A stretch of 55,697 nt of DNA, taken from positions 1 through 55,697 of the forward strand of contig CAZUGA010000030.1 in the NCBI GenBank assembly GCA_964619885.1, in the 5' to 3' direction. The DNA is from CAZUGA01 sp964619885. Lineage in GTDB: Bacteria; Pseudomonadota; Gammaproteobacteria; Methylococcales; UBA1147. The translations under genes were made by a program, and so were the position numbers. Below, piece after piece: positions 7,621-16,329 of the stretch. The notes beneath the pieces were generated by a model. It did not search any database. It saw nothing but the letters and a program-made list of their open reading frames with translations, and was not told where the DNA came from. Numbering within the stretch: position 1 is the first letter of the stretch; each line of letters begins with the position of its first letter.

Positions 7621-9963
7621 GTGACTGAAAATTATACTATTGGGGTGGTTGGAAACCCAAATTGCGGTAAAACCACGTTGTTCAATGCACTGACGGGTGC
7701 GAAGCAGCATGTCGGGAATTGGCCTGGAGTCACGGTCGAGCAAAAAACCGGGCATTATGGTTTTGATGACTCCAATTACGAACTGGTTGATCTTCCCGGA
7801 ACCTATTCCCTTGATGTTAGCGATGATGCTGTGTCCGTGGACGAGCAGATCGCGAGGGACTACATTGCGCGACGTGAAGCCGATTTAATTATTAATATCG
7901 TCGATGCATCAAATATCGAGAGGAATCTTTATTTGACATCCCAGTTGTTGGAAATGAAGGTCCCAATGCTGGTTGCGTTGAATATGATGGACGCAGCAGT
8001 AGAACGCGGTATGTCGATTGATATTGAAGCCTTGTCGTCCCGCTTGGGTTGTAGGGTCATTCCATTGGTAGCGGCTAAGTACCAAGGCGTTGAAAATCTA
8101 AAAAGCGCAATTTCGCAATCTCTTAAGAATCCATCGGTGCCGTCTCTAGACGTGACATATGATTCGGATTTGGAATCAGCTATAGCGCAATTGATGCCGT
8201 TGGTCGCGGTTGTCGCACAGCAGCAGAGCTGTGATACCAGGTGGTTGGCGTTAAAACTACTGGAAGAGGATAATTTAGCGCTTCGATTGATTGATGCTAT
8301 CGATACCAAACAAATTGATCAATTGCGTGCCGAGGTGGAGGAATCTCACGGTGACGATATCGATATTGCTGTAGCCGATGGCCGCTATACCTTTGTTAAT
8401 TCCGTTGTACAGGCATCAGTACGCAAATCCGCGCAATTGAAGCGGAGTACCTCTGATAAGATCGACCAGGTGGTTTTGAATAGAATTTTCGGTATCCCGA
8501 TTTTTCTGTTCGTCATGTATTTGATGTTCATGCTTACGATCAACTTCGGTAGTGCCTTTATTGATTTTTTTGACCAATTCGTCGGTGCATTTTTGGTTGA
8601 TGGCTTGGGCCACCTGCTGGGTCTGTTCGATGCGCCCGGATGGTTAAGGTTTCTGTTGGCAGACGGAATTGGTGGTGGTATTCAAGTGGTTGCTACGTTT
8701 ATTCCGGTCATCGGATTTTTGTATTTATTTTTGTCTGTTCTGGAGGATTCGGGCTATATGGCTAGAGCCGCGTTTGTTATGGATCGATTTATGCGTTTCA
8801 TAGGCTTGCCCGGAAAGGCATTCGTGCCCTTATTGGTTGGGTTTGGCTGTAACGTTCCGGCGATTATGGCAACCCGGACCATGGAGCATCAGCGCGACCG
8901 CGTGATGACGATTATGATGAACCCATTTATGTCCTGCGGAGCGCGGTTGCCGGTTTATGCATTATTTGCCGCGGCTTTCTTTCCGGTTGGTGGACAGAAT
9001 CTAGTGTTTGGCTTGTACCTGATCGGAATTGCGGTTGCGGTCATTACCGGATTGATCATGAAGAACACGGTATTTCAAGGCGATAGCACACCCTTTGTTA
9101 TGGAATTACCGGCCTATCATTTACCCACATTAAAGGGCATATTATTGCGAACCTGGGATCGATTGAAAACCTTCTTATTTCGAGCTGGCAAGGTCATTGT
9201 GCCTATGGTAGTGGTATTGAATTTCTTGAATGGAATGGGTACAGACGGCAGTTTTGACAACGAAAACAGTGATCGTTCTGTACTGAGTGAGGTCGGCCGC
9301 ACTATAGCCCCAGTGTTTGAGCCTATGGGTTTAGATAAAGAAAATTGGCCTGCGACGGTGGGGATTTTCACCGGCATTTTGGCTAAAGAAGTTGTCGTTG
9401 GAACGCTTGACGCACTGTATAGCCAAATGGCATTGGATGCGGATTCAACGGTAAGTAGTGAAAGGCCGCAAGAATTCGACCTAGGTTCCAGTTTGGCGGA
9501 TGCATTCAACACAATCCCGTCGAACTTAATGGAAGTAGCTTCGAGCTTAACGGATCCTTTGGGTTTGGATATTGGTGATGTCAGTGATACCCAGGTTGCG
9601 GCAGATTCTCAAGAAGTTGTCGCCGGAACCTTTGCGCAAATGCGCGAGAGATTCGATGGCCAGGCGGGGGCATTTGCGTATCTTTTGTTTATTTTGCTGT
9701 ATTTTCCATGTGTTGCGGCGACCGCTGCGGTATTTCGTGAAACCAATATGGGGTGGACTTTATTTGTCGCGTCTTGGACAACCGGGCTGGCTTATATGGT
9801 GGCAACGATTTTTTACCAGGTCGCCACTTTTAGACGGCATCCCTCATATTCAGCTGCATGGATCGGTGGATTGATCATCGCATTTGCCACAGTCGTTCTG
9901 GTACTAAGGCTTTATGGGCGTTACAAAGAAACCGCGGAGCGAGATTTAATAGCCGACGTATGA
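7621..9963 (+). CDS. feoB: Ferrous iron transporter FeoB
   Basis: Inner-membrane Fe(II) importer with a cytoplasmic G-protein domain. The N-terminal domain shows G1 GNPNCGKTT at 11-19, G3 DLPG at 57-60 and G4 NMMD at 121-124. A GDI-like helical spacer follows, then a large membrane domain from about residue 285. Conserved pore motifs include GFGCNVPAIMATRT with its Cys, and FMSCGARLPVYALF in the first Gate domain. At 780 residues it is of normal proteobacterial length. Translation starts at GTG 7621, 3 bp after feoA. A hydrophilic insert of about 90 residues (near 600-690, rich in Asp/Ser) precedes the last helices. feoC begins 3 bp after the stop. Confidence 0.96.
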   Translation: MTENYTIGVVGNPNCGKTTLFNALTGAKQHVGNWPGVTVEQKTGHYGFDDSNYELVDLPGTYSLDVSDDAVSVDEQIARDYIARREADLIINIVDASNIERNLYLTSQLLEMKVPMLVALNMMDAAVERGMSIDIEALSSRLGCRVIPLVAAKYQGVENLKSAISQSLKNPSVPSLDVTYDSDLESAIAQLMPLVAVVAQQQSCDTRWLALKLLEEDNLALRLIDAIDTKQIDQLRAEVEESHGDDIDIAVADGRYTFVNSVVQASVRKSAQLKRSTSDKIDQVVLNRIFGIPIFLFVMYLMFMLTINFGSAFIDFFDQFVGAFLVDGLGHLLGLFDAPGWLRFLLADGIGGGIQVVATFIPVIGFLYLFLSVLEDSGYMARAAFVMDRFMRFIGLPGKAFVPLLVGFGCNVPAIMATRTMEHQRDRVMTIMMNPFMSCGARLPVYALFAAAFFPVGGQNLVFGLYLIGIAVAVITGLIMKNTVFQGDSTPFVMELPAYHLPTLKGILLRTWDRLKTFLFRAGKVIVPMVVVLNFLNGMGTDGSFDNENSDRSVLSEVGRTIAPVFEPMGLDKENWPATVGIFTGILAKEVVVGTLDALYSQMALDADSTVSSERPQEFDLGSSLADAFNTIPSNLMEVASSLTDPLGLDIGDVSDTQVAADSQEVVAGTFAQMRERFDGQAGAFAYLLFILLYFPCVAATAAVFRETNMGWTLFVASWTTGLAYMVATIFYQVATFRRHPSYSAAWIGGLIIAFATVVLVLRLYGRYKETAERDLIADV

Positions 9964-9966
9964 GCC

Positions 9967-10188
9967 ATGCTACTCAGTGAACTCAGAGATTATCTTAGGT
10001 TAAACAGGCGCGCCTTACTAGCGGATATGTCGAATCGTTTTGACATGGAACCGGATGCAATAAGAGGTATGCTGCAAAAGTGGATCCGTAAAGGCAAGGT
10101 ACGAAAAATGTCTGGGGATTCGTCGTGTTCTACGGGTTGTTGCAAATGTGATCCTGCTACGCTTGAACTTTATGAGTGGATTGAATAA
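9967..10188 (+). CDS. feoC: FeoC-like winged-helix protein with a cysteine cluster
   Basis: A 73-residue protein with an N-terminal winged-helix fold of the FeoC type (LLSELRDYLRLNRRALLADM, then a recognition-like helix PDAIRGMLQKWIRKGKV). The wing carries Cys-54, Cys-58, Cys-59 and Cys-61 (CSTGCCKC). In FeoC proteins of enterobacteria the wing cysteines bind an iron-sulfur cluster that is thought to report iron or oxygen and to stabilise FeoB. The 3-bp gap after feoB supports the assignment. A weak hairpin at 10312-10328 could end the transcript. Confidence 0.85.
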   Translation: MLLSELRDYLRLNRRALLADMSNRFDMEPDAIRGMLQKWIRKGKVRKMSGDSSCSTGCCKCDPATLELYEWIE

Positions 10189-10311
10189 AGCATTTCCGGA
10201 TGTCAACTTGACGAAGTGGGGCATTAAGTAAACGTCACGATACGGATAAAAATGTGAATCGCGTGAATAACTCGATAGAGGTGGTACGCGTAGATTGCAT
10301 GAGTAAGGGTT

Positions 10312-10328
10312 AATTCCAGCTCGGAATT
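10312..10328 (+). terminator. Weak hairpin downstream of feoC
   Basis: AATTCC and GGAATT form a 6-bp stem around an AGCTC loop, followed by only a short T run. It is the only terminator-like structure found after the feo genes and lies more than 120 bp beyond feoC. Confidence 0.25.
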
Positions 10329-10442
10329 TTAAGCATGTGGTTAGTCCAACAATGGTTGCTCATCAATGACTCGGTGTGTGGCAATACCCATCCGACAACA
10401 GCACCGTTATACTCAAGGCCATTGTATTTAAGCTTGGGTGAA

Positions 10443-11156
10443 AAAAATTAGATACCAGTAACCTTGAGCAGCATTTATTGTTCGCTGGATTTGAGCGATT
10501 GAATTCCGGTTGCAAAGAATTGGCTGCGTTTTCGGTATCTGATTCAAAATGGTGGATTCGATTCGGTGGTGACGGTTGGGATAACCTATTGTGAGTCGGT
10601 AGATGTTTGTTTTCCTGATGAAGTATCTATATATCTTGATCCCTCCGATCGAATTGTAAAAATTAGCGATTTGACTACGGATCTTAAACGAATTCGTATA
10701 CCACCGATATCGTTGGGGCGCGTCAGGATAGGTAGTAATGGGACTCGGTCACGGGTAAATCTTGATGAGATTTCTACACATTTTGTTGACGCGGTAATCG
10801 CCGTCGAAGATAGAAGGTTTTTTAACCATATCGGCATCGATCCACGTCGAATGGTTGCTGCATTTTGGGAAAATCGTAAAGCGGGAAAAATTGTTCAATG
10901 TGGCAGTAGGATTACTCAACAATTGGTAAAGAATTCTTTTTTGAACGCCGAACCAACCTACGCCCGAAAAATTCGCGAATGCGTATTGGCGTTCATGCAG
11001 GAAATAAAGTACAACAAACAGCAAATCCTCGAAGAATATTTGAATCGAATATATTTTGGCAGGGATGCGAACACATCGATCCATGCATTGCACGGACCGC
11101 CTCAAATCAATCGCGAATACGCGGGGTGTTATTGCCAGATTTCGTGCGCGACTTGA
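10443..11156 (+). pseudogene. mrcB: Broken penicillin-binding protein 1b gene
   Basis: The frame from 10566 to 11156 encodes a class A PBP glycosyltransferase (GT51) segment. It shows a linker with CFPDEVSIYLDP, the catalytic-site motif AVEDRRFFNHIGIDPRR, CGSRITQQLVKNSFL (the family has GGSTITQQLVKN), ILEEYLNRIYFGRD and IHAL. The gene is damaged. The frame before 10590 (from about 10443) reads on as NLEQHLLFAGFERL and then runs into TGA, so a frameshift separates it from the rest. After IHALHGPP the sequence loses homology and stops. The last GT51 motifs and the whole transpeptidase domain are missing, as is the N-terminal membrane anchor. Changes of Gly to Cys and Thr to Arg in the conserved QQLVKN block are further decay. 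An intact monofunctional MtgA is encoded at 29.7 kb. Confidence 0.8.
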
Positions 11157-11284
11157 AATTATCTTTATTTTGAATTCGTGGCTGTTCTAGTCGACACCTG
11201 AAATTTGACCTAATTCCGTGCGACATTACAGAATGTAATAAAAAACGTTCTTAACGAGATTACTGACGCAAAATTGAGGGGAAT

Positions 11285-12667
11285 TTGAGTCTACGTTTCC
11301 GATTGAATAGTTTGATCGTCATCGTTCTGTTTGCGATAGTACTGGCGGGCGGTAGTTTGGTGATCGTTAATGCCCGGCACTCGGTGTCTAACGAAATTGA
11401 CTCTTCGCTCAATTTGGCCGTGGGACTGATAGACTATGAGCTTTCTAATAAAACAATATCCGACAAGGATCTACGCGATTGGACGGTTCATCTGCGTCGT
11501 TTAGAGCGTTCTCGTCACCTGAAGATTAATATTCAGAATCCGCTAAAGGACCAGCTTCCGGTCAAAACGGTTAATTTAATCAATACATTTTCCGGGGTGC
11601 CAAGTTGGTTTATATGGGCGGTTGCGCCTCAACCTGTCCGCATCGCAAAGGCTATTTCATTATCCGATGGCCGTGATGTCAATTTGGTAATTCAAGCTTA
11701 TCCTTACGATGAAATCACCGAGGCTTGGGGTGAGGCGCGGGTATTTTTTTTAACAATATTGTTATTTGCAGGATTGATCTGTGCATTGGTGACATTGACC
11801 GTGGAGCGTGCGTTTAGGTCCGTATCCCAGATTCTAGCTGGTTTGGACAAAATAGAAAAAGGGGTCTTCAATGAGCCATTGCCGGATTTCTCGCTGAGTG
11901 AAATGACCCGAATTGCCAAAGCAATTAACCACACAGCCTTTGCATTGGATAAGGCGCATAATGAAAACAAGGCATTGACACAACATTCTTTGGAAATACA
12001 AGAACAAGAACGGCAATATCTAGCGCAGGAATTACATGACGAATTTGGACAATCTCTAAGTGCCATTAAAGCGATCGCTGTGTCATTGAAAGCGGGTAAT
12101 CCTTCTAGGCAACGATTATCGTCGATCAATGCTATAGCTCAAAGTTGTGATCATATGTTTTCAGCCTTGCGCACTATTATGCGTCGATTGCATCCTATGA
12201 TTCTCGACGAGCTGGGCCTGCATGCTTCGTTGGAAGACATGATTCAAGTATGGCCTGGACATAGCCAAGGACATCAGATCGATTTTGAATGCGATCAACG
12301 CGTTGAAGGATTCTCAAAGAACGAAAAGATTCAAATATTCAGAATAGTTCAAGAATGTTTGACGAATATCGTGAAGCATGCCAATGCCAGCGAAGTCCAT
12401 GTAAGCTTAAAGATAGTGAATGACTCAGCCGATCCAATTTCTACGGCAAATGCCATTAGTAATGAAAAATTGTTACGTCTTAGAGTTGTTGATAATGGTA
12501 TCGGTTTTAAGCTTGAGACGCAGTCGCGTGGCTTTGGATTATTGGGTATACGGGAGCGGGTCGAAAGCTTGGACGGTGAGTTGGTATTACATACTAATCC
12601 CGGCGAAGGTTGTTGCGTCAGTATAGACATTCCGGTTAAGCGGGAGACAATACAATGCAAAGAATAG
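11285..12667 (+). CDS. NarX/UhpB-type sensor histidine kinase
   Basis: Membrane sensor kinase of 460 residues. An N-terminal membrane helix (about 10-30) is followed by a periplasmic region of about 120 residues, a second helix (about 155-177) and a HAMP-like linker. A HisKA_3 dimerisation domain has phospho-accepting His-251 in QELHDEFGQSLSAIKAI. The C-terminal ATPase has an N box (ECLTNIVKHANA), a G1 box (VVDNGIGF) and RGFGLLGIRERVESLDGEL. The start is a TTG at 11285 behind a GAGGGG ribosome site; no better ATG exists nearby. It overlaps the regulator gene by 13 bp, so the two form a cognate pair. The input signal is unknown. The next gene is a TonB-dependent receptor, which may be a target. 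Confidence 0.88.
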   Translation: MSLRFRLNSLIVIVLFAIVLAGGSLVIVNARHSVSNEIDSSLNLAVGLIDYELSNKTISDKDLRDWTVHLRRLERSRHLKINIQNPLKDQLPVKTVNLINTFSGVPSWFIWAVAPQPVRIAKAISLSDGRDVNLVIQAYPYDEITEAWGEARVFFLTILLFAGLICALVTLTVERAFRSVSQILAGLDKIEKGVFNEPLPDFSLSEMTRIAKAINHTAFALDKAHNENKALTQHSLEIQEQERQYLAQELHDEFGQSLSAIKAIAVSLKAGNPSRQRLSSINAIAQSCDHMFSALRTIMRRLHPMILDELGLHASLEDMIQVWPGHSQGHQIDFECDQRVEGFSKNEKIQIFRIVQECLTNIVKHANASEVHVSLKIVNDSADPISTANAISNEKLLRLRVVDNGIGFKLETQSRGFGLLGIRERVESLDGELVLHTNPGEGCCVSIDIPVKRETIQCKE

Positions 12668-13290
12668 TAGTGTTGCTCGTAGACGATCATGCCGTCGTAC
12701 GAGCGGGTTATCGCTTGTTACTGACGCAATCGGACAGAATAGGTAAGCTGTACGAAGCGCCATCCGGTGAGGTCGCATGCCAGATGTATGTACAGCATAA
12801 TCCAGACGTCGTGGTTATGGATTTGTCTATGCCCGGTATCGGCGGTTTGGACGCGATCAGGCGTATTTGCGCGAGAGATACAAAGGCACGCATTCTGGTC
12901 TTCAGCATTCATGATGAATTGGTCTATGTGTCGAGGGCATTGGATGCCGGTGCAAAAGGATACATTAGCAAACGTAGCGCGCCGGAAATTCTAGTGGACG
13001 CTGTATTAGCTCTAGCATCGGGAGAAGAATACATAGAGCCAGCAATCTCGCAACGCATGTCCCAACAAGCAGCAAAACCCCGTTCGGTCAATCTATTGGA
13101 TAGCCTTTCAGGTCGCGAATTCGACGTATTCAGGTTATTAGCCAAGGGGTTGACGGTCCGCCAGATTTCGGAGGAATTGTGTCTAAGCTACAAAACGGTA
13201 GCGAATTATAAAACGACGGTGAAAGCCAAACTCAACGCTAATACCGGTGCTGATCTAGCCAGATTAGCCTACGAAAAAGCACTGATGTGA
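12655..13290 (+). CDS. NarL/LuxR-family response regulator
   Basis: A 211-residue DNA-binding regulator paired with the kinase that overlaps it. The receiver domain has acidic residues DDH near 11-13, phospho-acceptor Asp-56 in VVVMDLSMPGIGG and the conserved Lys in YISKRSAPE. The C-terminal LuxR helix-turn-helix reads LSGREFDVFRLLAKGLTVRQ and continues with ISEELCLSYKTVANY. Regulators of this type (ExaE, AgmR/PedR1) control PQQ-dependent alcohol oxidation in pseudomonads, which is suggestive given the PQQ-associated ABC genes 3 kb downstream; UvrY/NarL-like roles are equally possible. Likely targets by position are the TonB receptor at 13504 and the cluster at 16330. Confidence 0.9.
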   Translation: MQRIVVLLVDDHAVVRAGYRLLLTQSDRIGKLYEAPSGEVACQMYVQHNPDVVVMDLSMPGIGGLDAIRRICARDTKARILVFSIHDELVYVSRALDAGAKGYISKRSAPEILVDAVLALASGEEYIEPAISQRMSQQAAKPRSVNLLDSLSGREFDVFRLLAKGLTVRQISEELCLSYKTVANYKTTVKAKLNANTGADLARLAYEKALM

Positions 13291-13503
13291 CGATTGAGAA
13301 CGGGGTCGACTATTGCGGGCATAATCCTTAAGCGTAGGAATTGGTAGAGATTATAAGATGAACCGATCGGGTGAACGCGAATAAATAGACGTTGGCGATT
13401 TCCAATTTACGCTGCAAACAGCGTAATTCAGGAAATTTTCCCATGTGCTTTTGCAATCTAATTTTCTATCATTTGTGCACGATTTAATCTGAGATTGTAA
13501 CTG

Positions 13504-15867
13504 ATGATAAGAATATTAATTCTCGTTCTGTATGTCTTCGCAGCGGGAGCATTGAATTGGAGTAGCGGCGCATTTGCGGCGGATCAGGATGAGTTGAACA
13601 GTCAATCTAATGGAAGCGAAGCAGTTCTGCTCCAAGATATGGAAATAATAGGCGTGACGCCGATCAGCGGAACCGGTTTGGCACCGGAAAAGATCCCGGC
13701 CAATGTTCAATCGGTAAATGCTGAGGATCTATCCCGCGCTCAAAGTTTGAATTTGCCAGAGTACTTAAATCGTAATTTGGGAAGCGTCAATATCAACAAT
13801 GCCACCACTAATCCGTTTCAACCGGATGTGCGTTTTCGTGGATTCACCGCATCTCCATTGCTTGGTTTACCGCAGGGGCTATCAGTGTATGTGGATGGTG
13901 TGAGGTTTAACGAACCTTTTGGTGATACGGTTAATTGGGATCTGATTCCGAGCGGCGCAATCGAACAAATGAACCTTCATCCGGGATCAAATCCGGTCTA
14001 CGGTCTAAATACATTGGGTGGCGCGATCTCAATCAATACCAAGACAGGATTTAGCGCGCCTACACACCAATTTAAAGGTTTGTACGGATCTTGGGAGCGG
14101 CATGATATCGAGCTGACAAGTGGAGCGAATGACGGGACATTTGGCTATTTTATTGATCTAAGAAATTTTGGTGAACAGGGTTGGCGCGACTTTTCCGATA
14201 GCAAAGTCAATCAGGGTTTTGGCACTTTCAGTTGGCGTGGTGATAGTGCAGAGCTCGATTTGAGCTTGGCGGGGAACGAAAGTGACCTGAATGGTAATGG
14301 AGCGGTACCCATTCAGCTCAATAATGTTGATTCTTCGGCGGTATTCACTCATCCAGATAATACCCGTACTGCATTATTTTTGGCGAGTATGAATGGCTTA
14401 TGGCGGGCATCGGAACAAATAGAATTGTCGGGCAATACGTTTTATCGTCGAAATCGTATTAAAACATTTAATGGGGATGATAGCGATTTTGAAGAATGTG
14501 AATTAGCAGCCAACAACGGATTTTTGTGCGAAGAAGTAGATGGAAGCGAAGAAGTTGTAATAGATGTGAATGGAAATCCTGTGCCACAGAGCTCGGCCGT
14601 GGAAGGCGCGACCAATAATTTTAGCCAAACACACCAGGAAACCTACGGAGGGACATTACAATCAACTTTGTTTTACGACCTGTTCGGGATGGGCAATCAA
14701 TTTATTGTTGGGGGAAACTATCAAAAAGGTGTGGTAAATTTTGAGTTTGATACGGCACTGGCATCACTTACACCGAATAGAGGGACGATTGGTAGCGGTA
14801 TTCTGGTCGAAGAAAGTAGGGTCAGGTTGCATTCGCGGGTTCGAAATTGGGGTATATATCTGACCGACACACTGTCGGTAACCGAGGAGTTGGCCCTCAC
14901 CTTGTCTGGTCGCTACAACCAAACCAAAATTGTGATGCAGGATCGATTTGGTACGGAATTGAACGGCGAACATTTTTATGAGCGTTTCAATCCTGCTGCC
15001 GGGTTGACCTATTCTTTTTTTCCACAATTGACCGTTTATGGTCGATATAGCGAATCTTCGCGCGCACCGACGCCAGTGGAACTAAGCTGTGCCGATCCAG
15101 ACGCGCCGTGCAAATTACCCAATGCTTTTTTGTCAGACCCGCCGTTGAAACAAGTTGTCGCCAAGACTTGGGAGGCTGGATTTAAAGGGGGCATTGACGA
15201 TCTCTTGGGTGCAGATGTGCAATGGAATGCCGGTTATTATCATACGATCAATAACGATGACATCCTATTTATCAGCGCCGGCAATCTAACCAATGAAGGC
15301 TTTTTTAGTAACGTCGGGACAACCCGCCGGCAAGGACTTGAAATTGGTGCGATCGCACTATTTGATGAATTGTTCAGTGATATTGATCATTGGCGTTTCG
15401 GATTGAACTATTCGTATATTGACGCGACCTTTCAGACTCCTTTCATCGCAACGAGTCCAAATAATCCATCTGCAAACGCCAATGGGCAGACTATTGTGCG
15501 TAAAGGCAACCGTCTTCCCGGTATTCCGGAGCATTTGCTGAAATTAACAACAGATGTGACGCTTTGGGAGCAGCTTTCGTTTGGCATCGATATGTTATTC
15601 AATAGTGACCAGTATTATCGTGGAGATGAGGCGAACCTAAACGACCGACTCGATGCTTATGTTATTTTTAACCTGCGCGCTGAGTATCAGATCAATGATC
15701 ATATTGCGTTGTTTGGCAGGTTGGACAATCTGTTCGATCGGGATTATCAGACGTTTGGTTTGTATGGTGAAGCTGACGAGGTATTGGGCGCTGCGTTTAA
15801 TAATCCGCGATTTATTAGTCCCGGATCACCGAGGGCGGGATGGTTAGGAATCAAACTTACTTTGTAA
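13504..15867 (+). CDS. TonB-dependent outer-membrane receptor
   Basis: A 787-residue active-transport gate of the outer membrane. The signal peptide (1-25, ending GAFA) is followed by a TonB-box-like segment (DMEIIGVTPI) and a plug domain. The plug contains FRGFTASPLLGLPQGLSVYV, the block EPFGDTVNWDLIPSGAIEQM, and NPVYGLNTLGGAISINTKTG. The 22-strand barrel ends in GWLGIKLTL. A putative external loop at 319-354 is strikingly acidic, with 12 Asp/Glu in 30 residues (325-354) and two cysteines (332 and 342). This could be a metal-binding loop; that is inference. The gene follows the two-component pair by 213 bp and is closed by a terminator at 15918. The ligand is not determined: a ferric chelate or a lanthanide chelate are the main options given the neighbours. 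Confidence 0.93.
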   Translation: MIRILILVLYVFAAGALNWSSGAFAADQDELNSQSNGSEAVLLQDMEIIGVTPISGTGLAPEKIPANVQSVNAEDLSRAQSLNLPEYLNRNLGSVNINNATTNPFQPDVRFRGFTASPLLGLPQGLSVYVDGVRFNEPFGDTVNWDLIPSGAIEQMNLHPGSNPVYGLNTLGGAISINTKTGFSAPTHQFKGLYGSWERHDIELTSGANDGTFGYFIDLRNFGEQGWRDFSDSKVNQGFGTFSWRGDSAELDLSLAGNESDLNGNGAVPIQLNNVDSSAVFTHPDNTRTALFLASMNGLWRASEQIELSGNTFYRRNRIKTFNGDDSDFEECELAANNGFLCEEVDGSEEVVIDVNGNPVPQSSAVEGATNNFSQTHQETYGGTLQSTLFYDLFGMGNQFIVGGNYQKGVVNFEFDTALASLTPNRGTIGSGILVEESRVRLHSRVRNWGIYLTDTLSVTEELALTLSGRYNQTKIVMQDRFGTELNGEHFYERFNPAAGLTYSFFPQLTVYGRYSESSRAPTPVELSCADPDAPCKLPNAFLSDPPLKQVVAKTWEAGFKGGIDDLLGADVQWNAGYYHTINNDDILFISAGNLTNEGFFSNVGTTRRQGLEIGAIALFDELFSDIDHWRFGLNYSYIDATFQTPFIATSPNNPSANANGQTIVRKGNRLPGIPEHLLKLTTDVTLWEQLSFGIDMLFNSDQYYRGDEANLNDRLDAYVIFNLRAEYQINDHIALFGRLDNLFDRDYQTFGLYGEADEVLGAAFNNPRFISPGSPRAGWLGIKLTL

Positions 15868-15917
15868 TAAAGGTTTCAAAAACCGCTTAGAATAGGGGTA
15901 ACGAAGCGCATAAAAAA

Positions 15918-15955
15918 GCCCGCTAAATTAAGCGGGCGTTTTATAGTTTTTTTAT
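15918..15955 (+). terminator. Intrinsic terminator after the TonB receptor
   Basis: GCCCGCT (15918-15924) pairs with AGCGGGC (15931-15937) around a 6-nt loop, with AAAAAA before and GTTTTATAGTTTTTTT after. It is a textbook Rho-independent terminator placed 50 bp after the stop codon, so the receptor is not co-transcribed with the ABC cluster that follows. Confidence 0.88.
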
Positions 15956-16032
15956 TTTTCGTTTCGTTACTAACCGACTCTTCGACGAGTTGCGATCTAT
16001 AACTTTATTTTAGTTATTATCTTTATATTGCT

Positions 16033-16051
16033 GCCCTTTATAAGGGCTTTT
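16033..16051 (+). terminator. Second short hairpin with T tail
   Basis: GCCCTT (16033-16038) and AAGGGC (16042-16047) form a 6-bp stem with a 3-nt loop, followed by TTTTCC. It lies 80 bp after the main terminator and could act as a backup. Confidence 0.35.
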
Positions 16052-16329
16052 CCTCCTCTTGGACGATTCTTTAACCGCGTTCTTTCCCTAGAACTGTCGG
16101 AAGATTTTAATGAAAATTCACACAATGTCCACAAATATTTGCCGATTGTCGAAGAAACCAGTTTAGCTAGGTTCGAAGCTACTTACTTCGAGGGATACCC
16201 TAGAGATGCATTCTGAGTTGAGTACCTACGACATTTATGAGCGGCGCGGGAAAGTGAATTGAAGAAAAAATAATATACAATAGTCGTGTCAAACGAGAAC
16301 CCATTTATGTTGAGGATAGTCGTCGTCAC

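Larger units (their letters stand above)
15868..16329. other. Intergenic region between the TonB receptor and the ABC cluster
   Basis: Holds the terminator at 15918-15955 and the second hairpin at 16033-16051. A 62-codon open frame (16028-16216) has only a TTG start inside that hairpin and no recognisable product, so it was not called. The remaining sequence presumably carries the promoter of the binding-protein gene, but no clear -35/-10 pair was identified. Confidence 0.45.

Noticed and set aside
13508..13526. AGAAT-ATTA-ATTCT palindrome at the TonB receptor start as a Fur box
   Set aside because: It lies within the first codons and matches the Fur consensus poorly.
16028..16216. 62-residue open frame after the TonB receptor
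   Set aside because: TTG start inside a hairpin, no ribosome site, no recognisable product.
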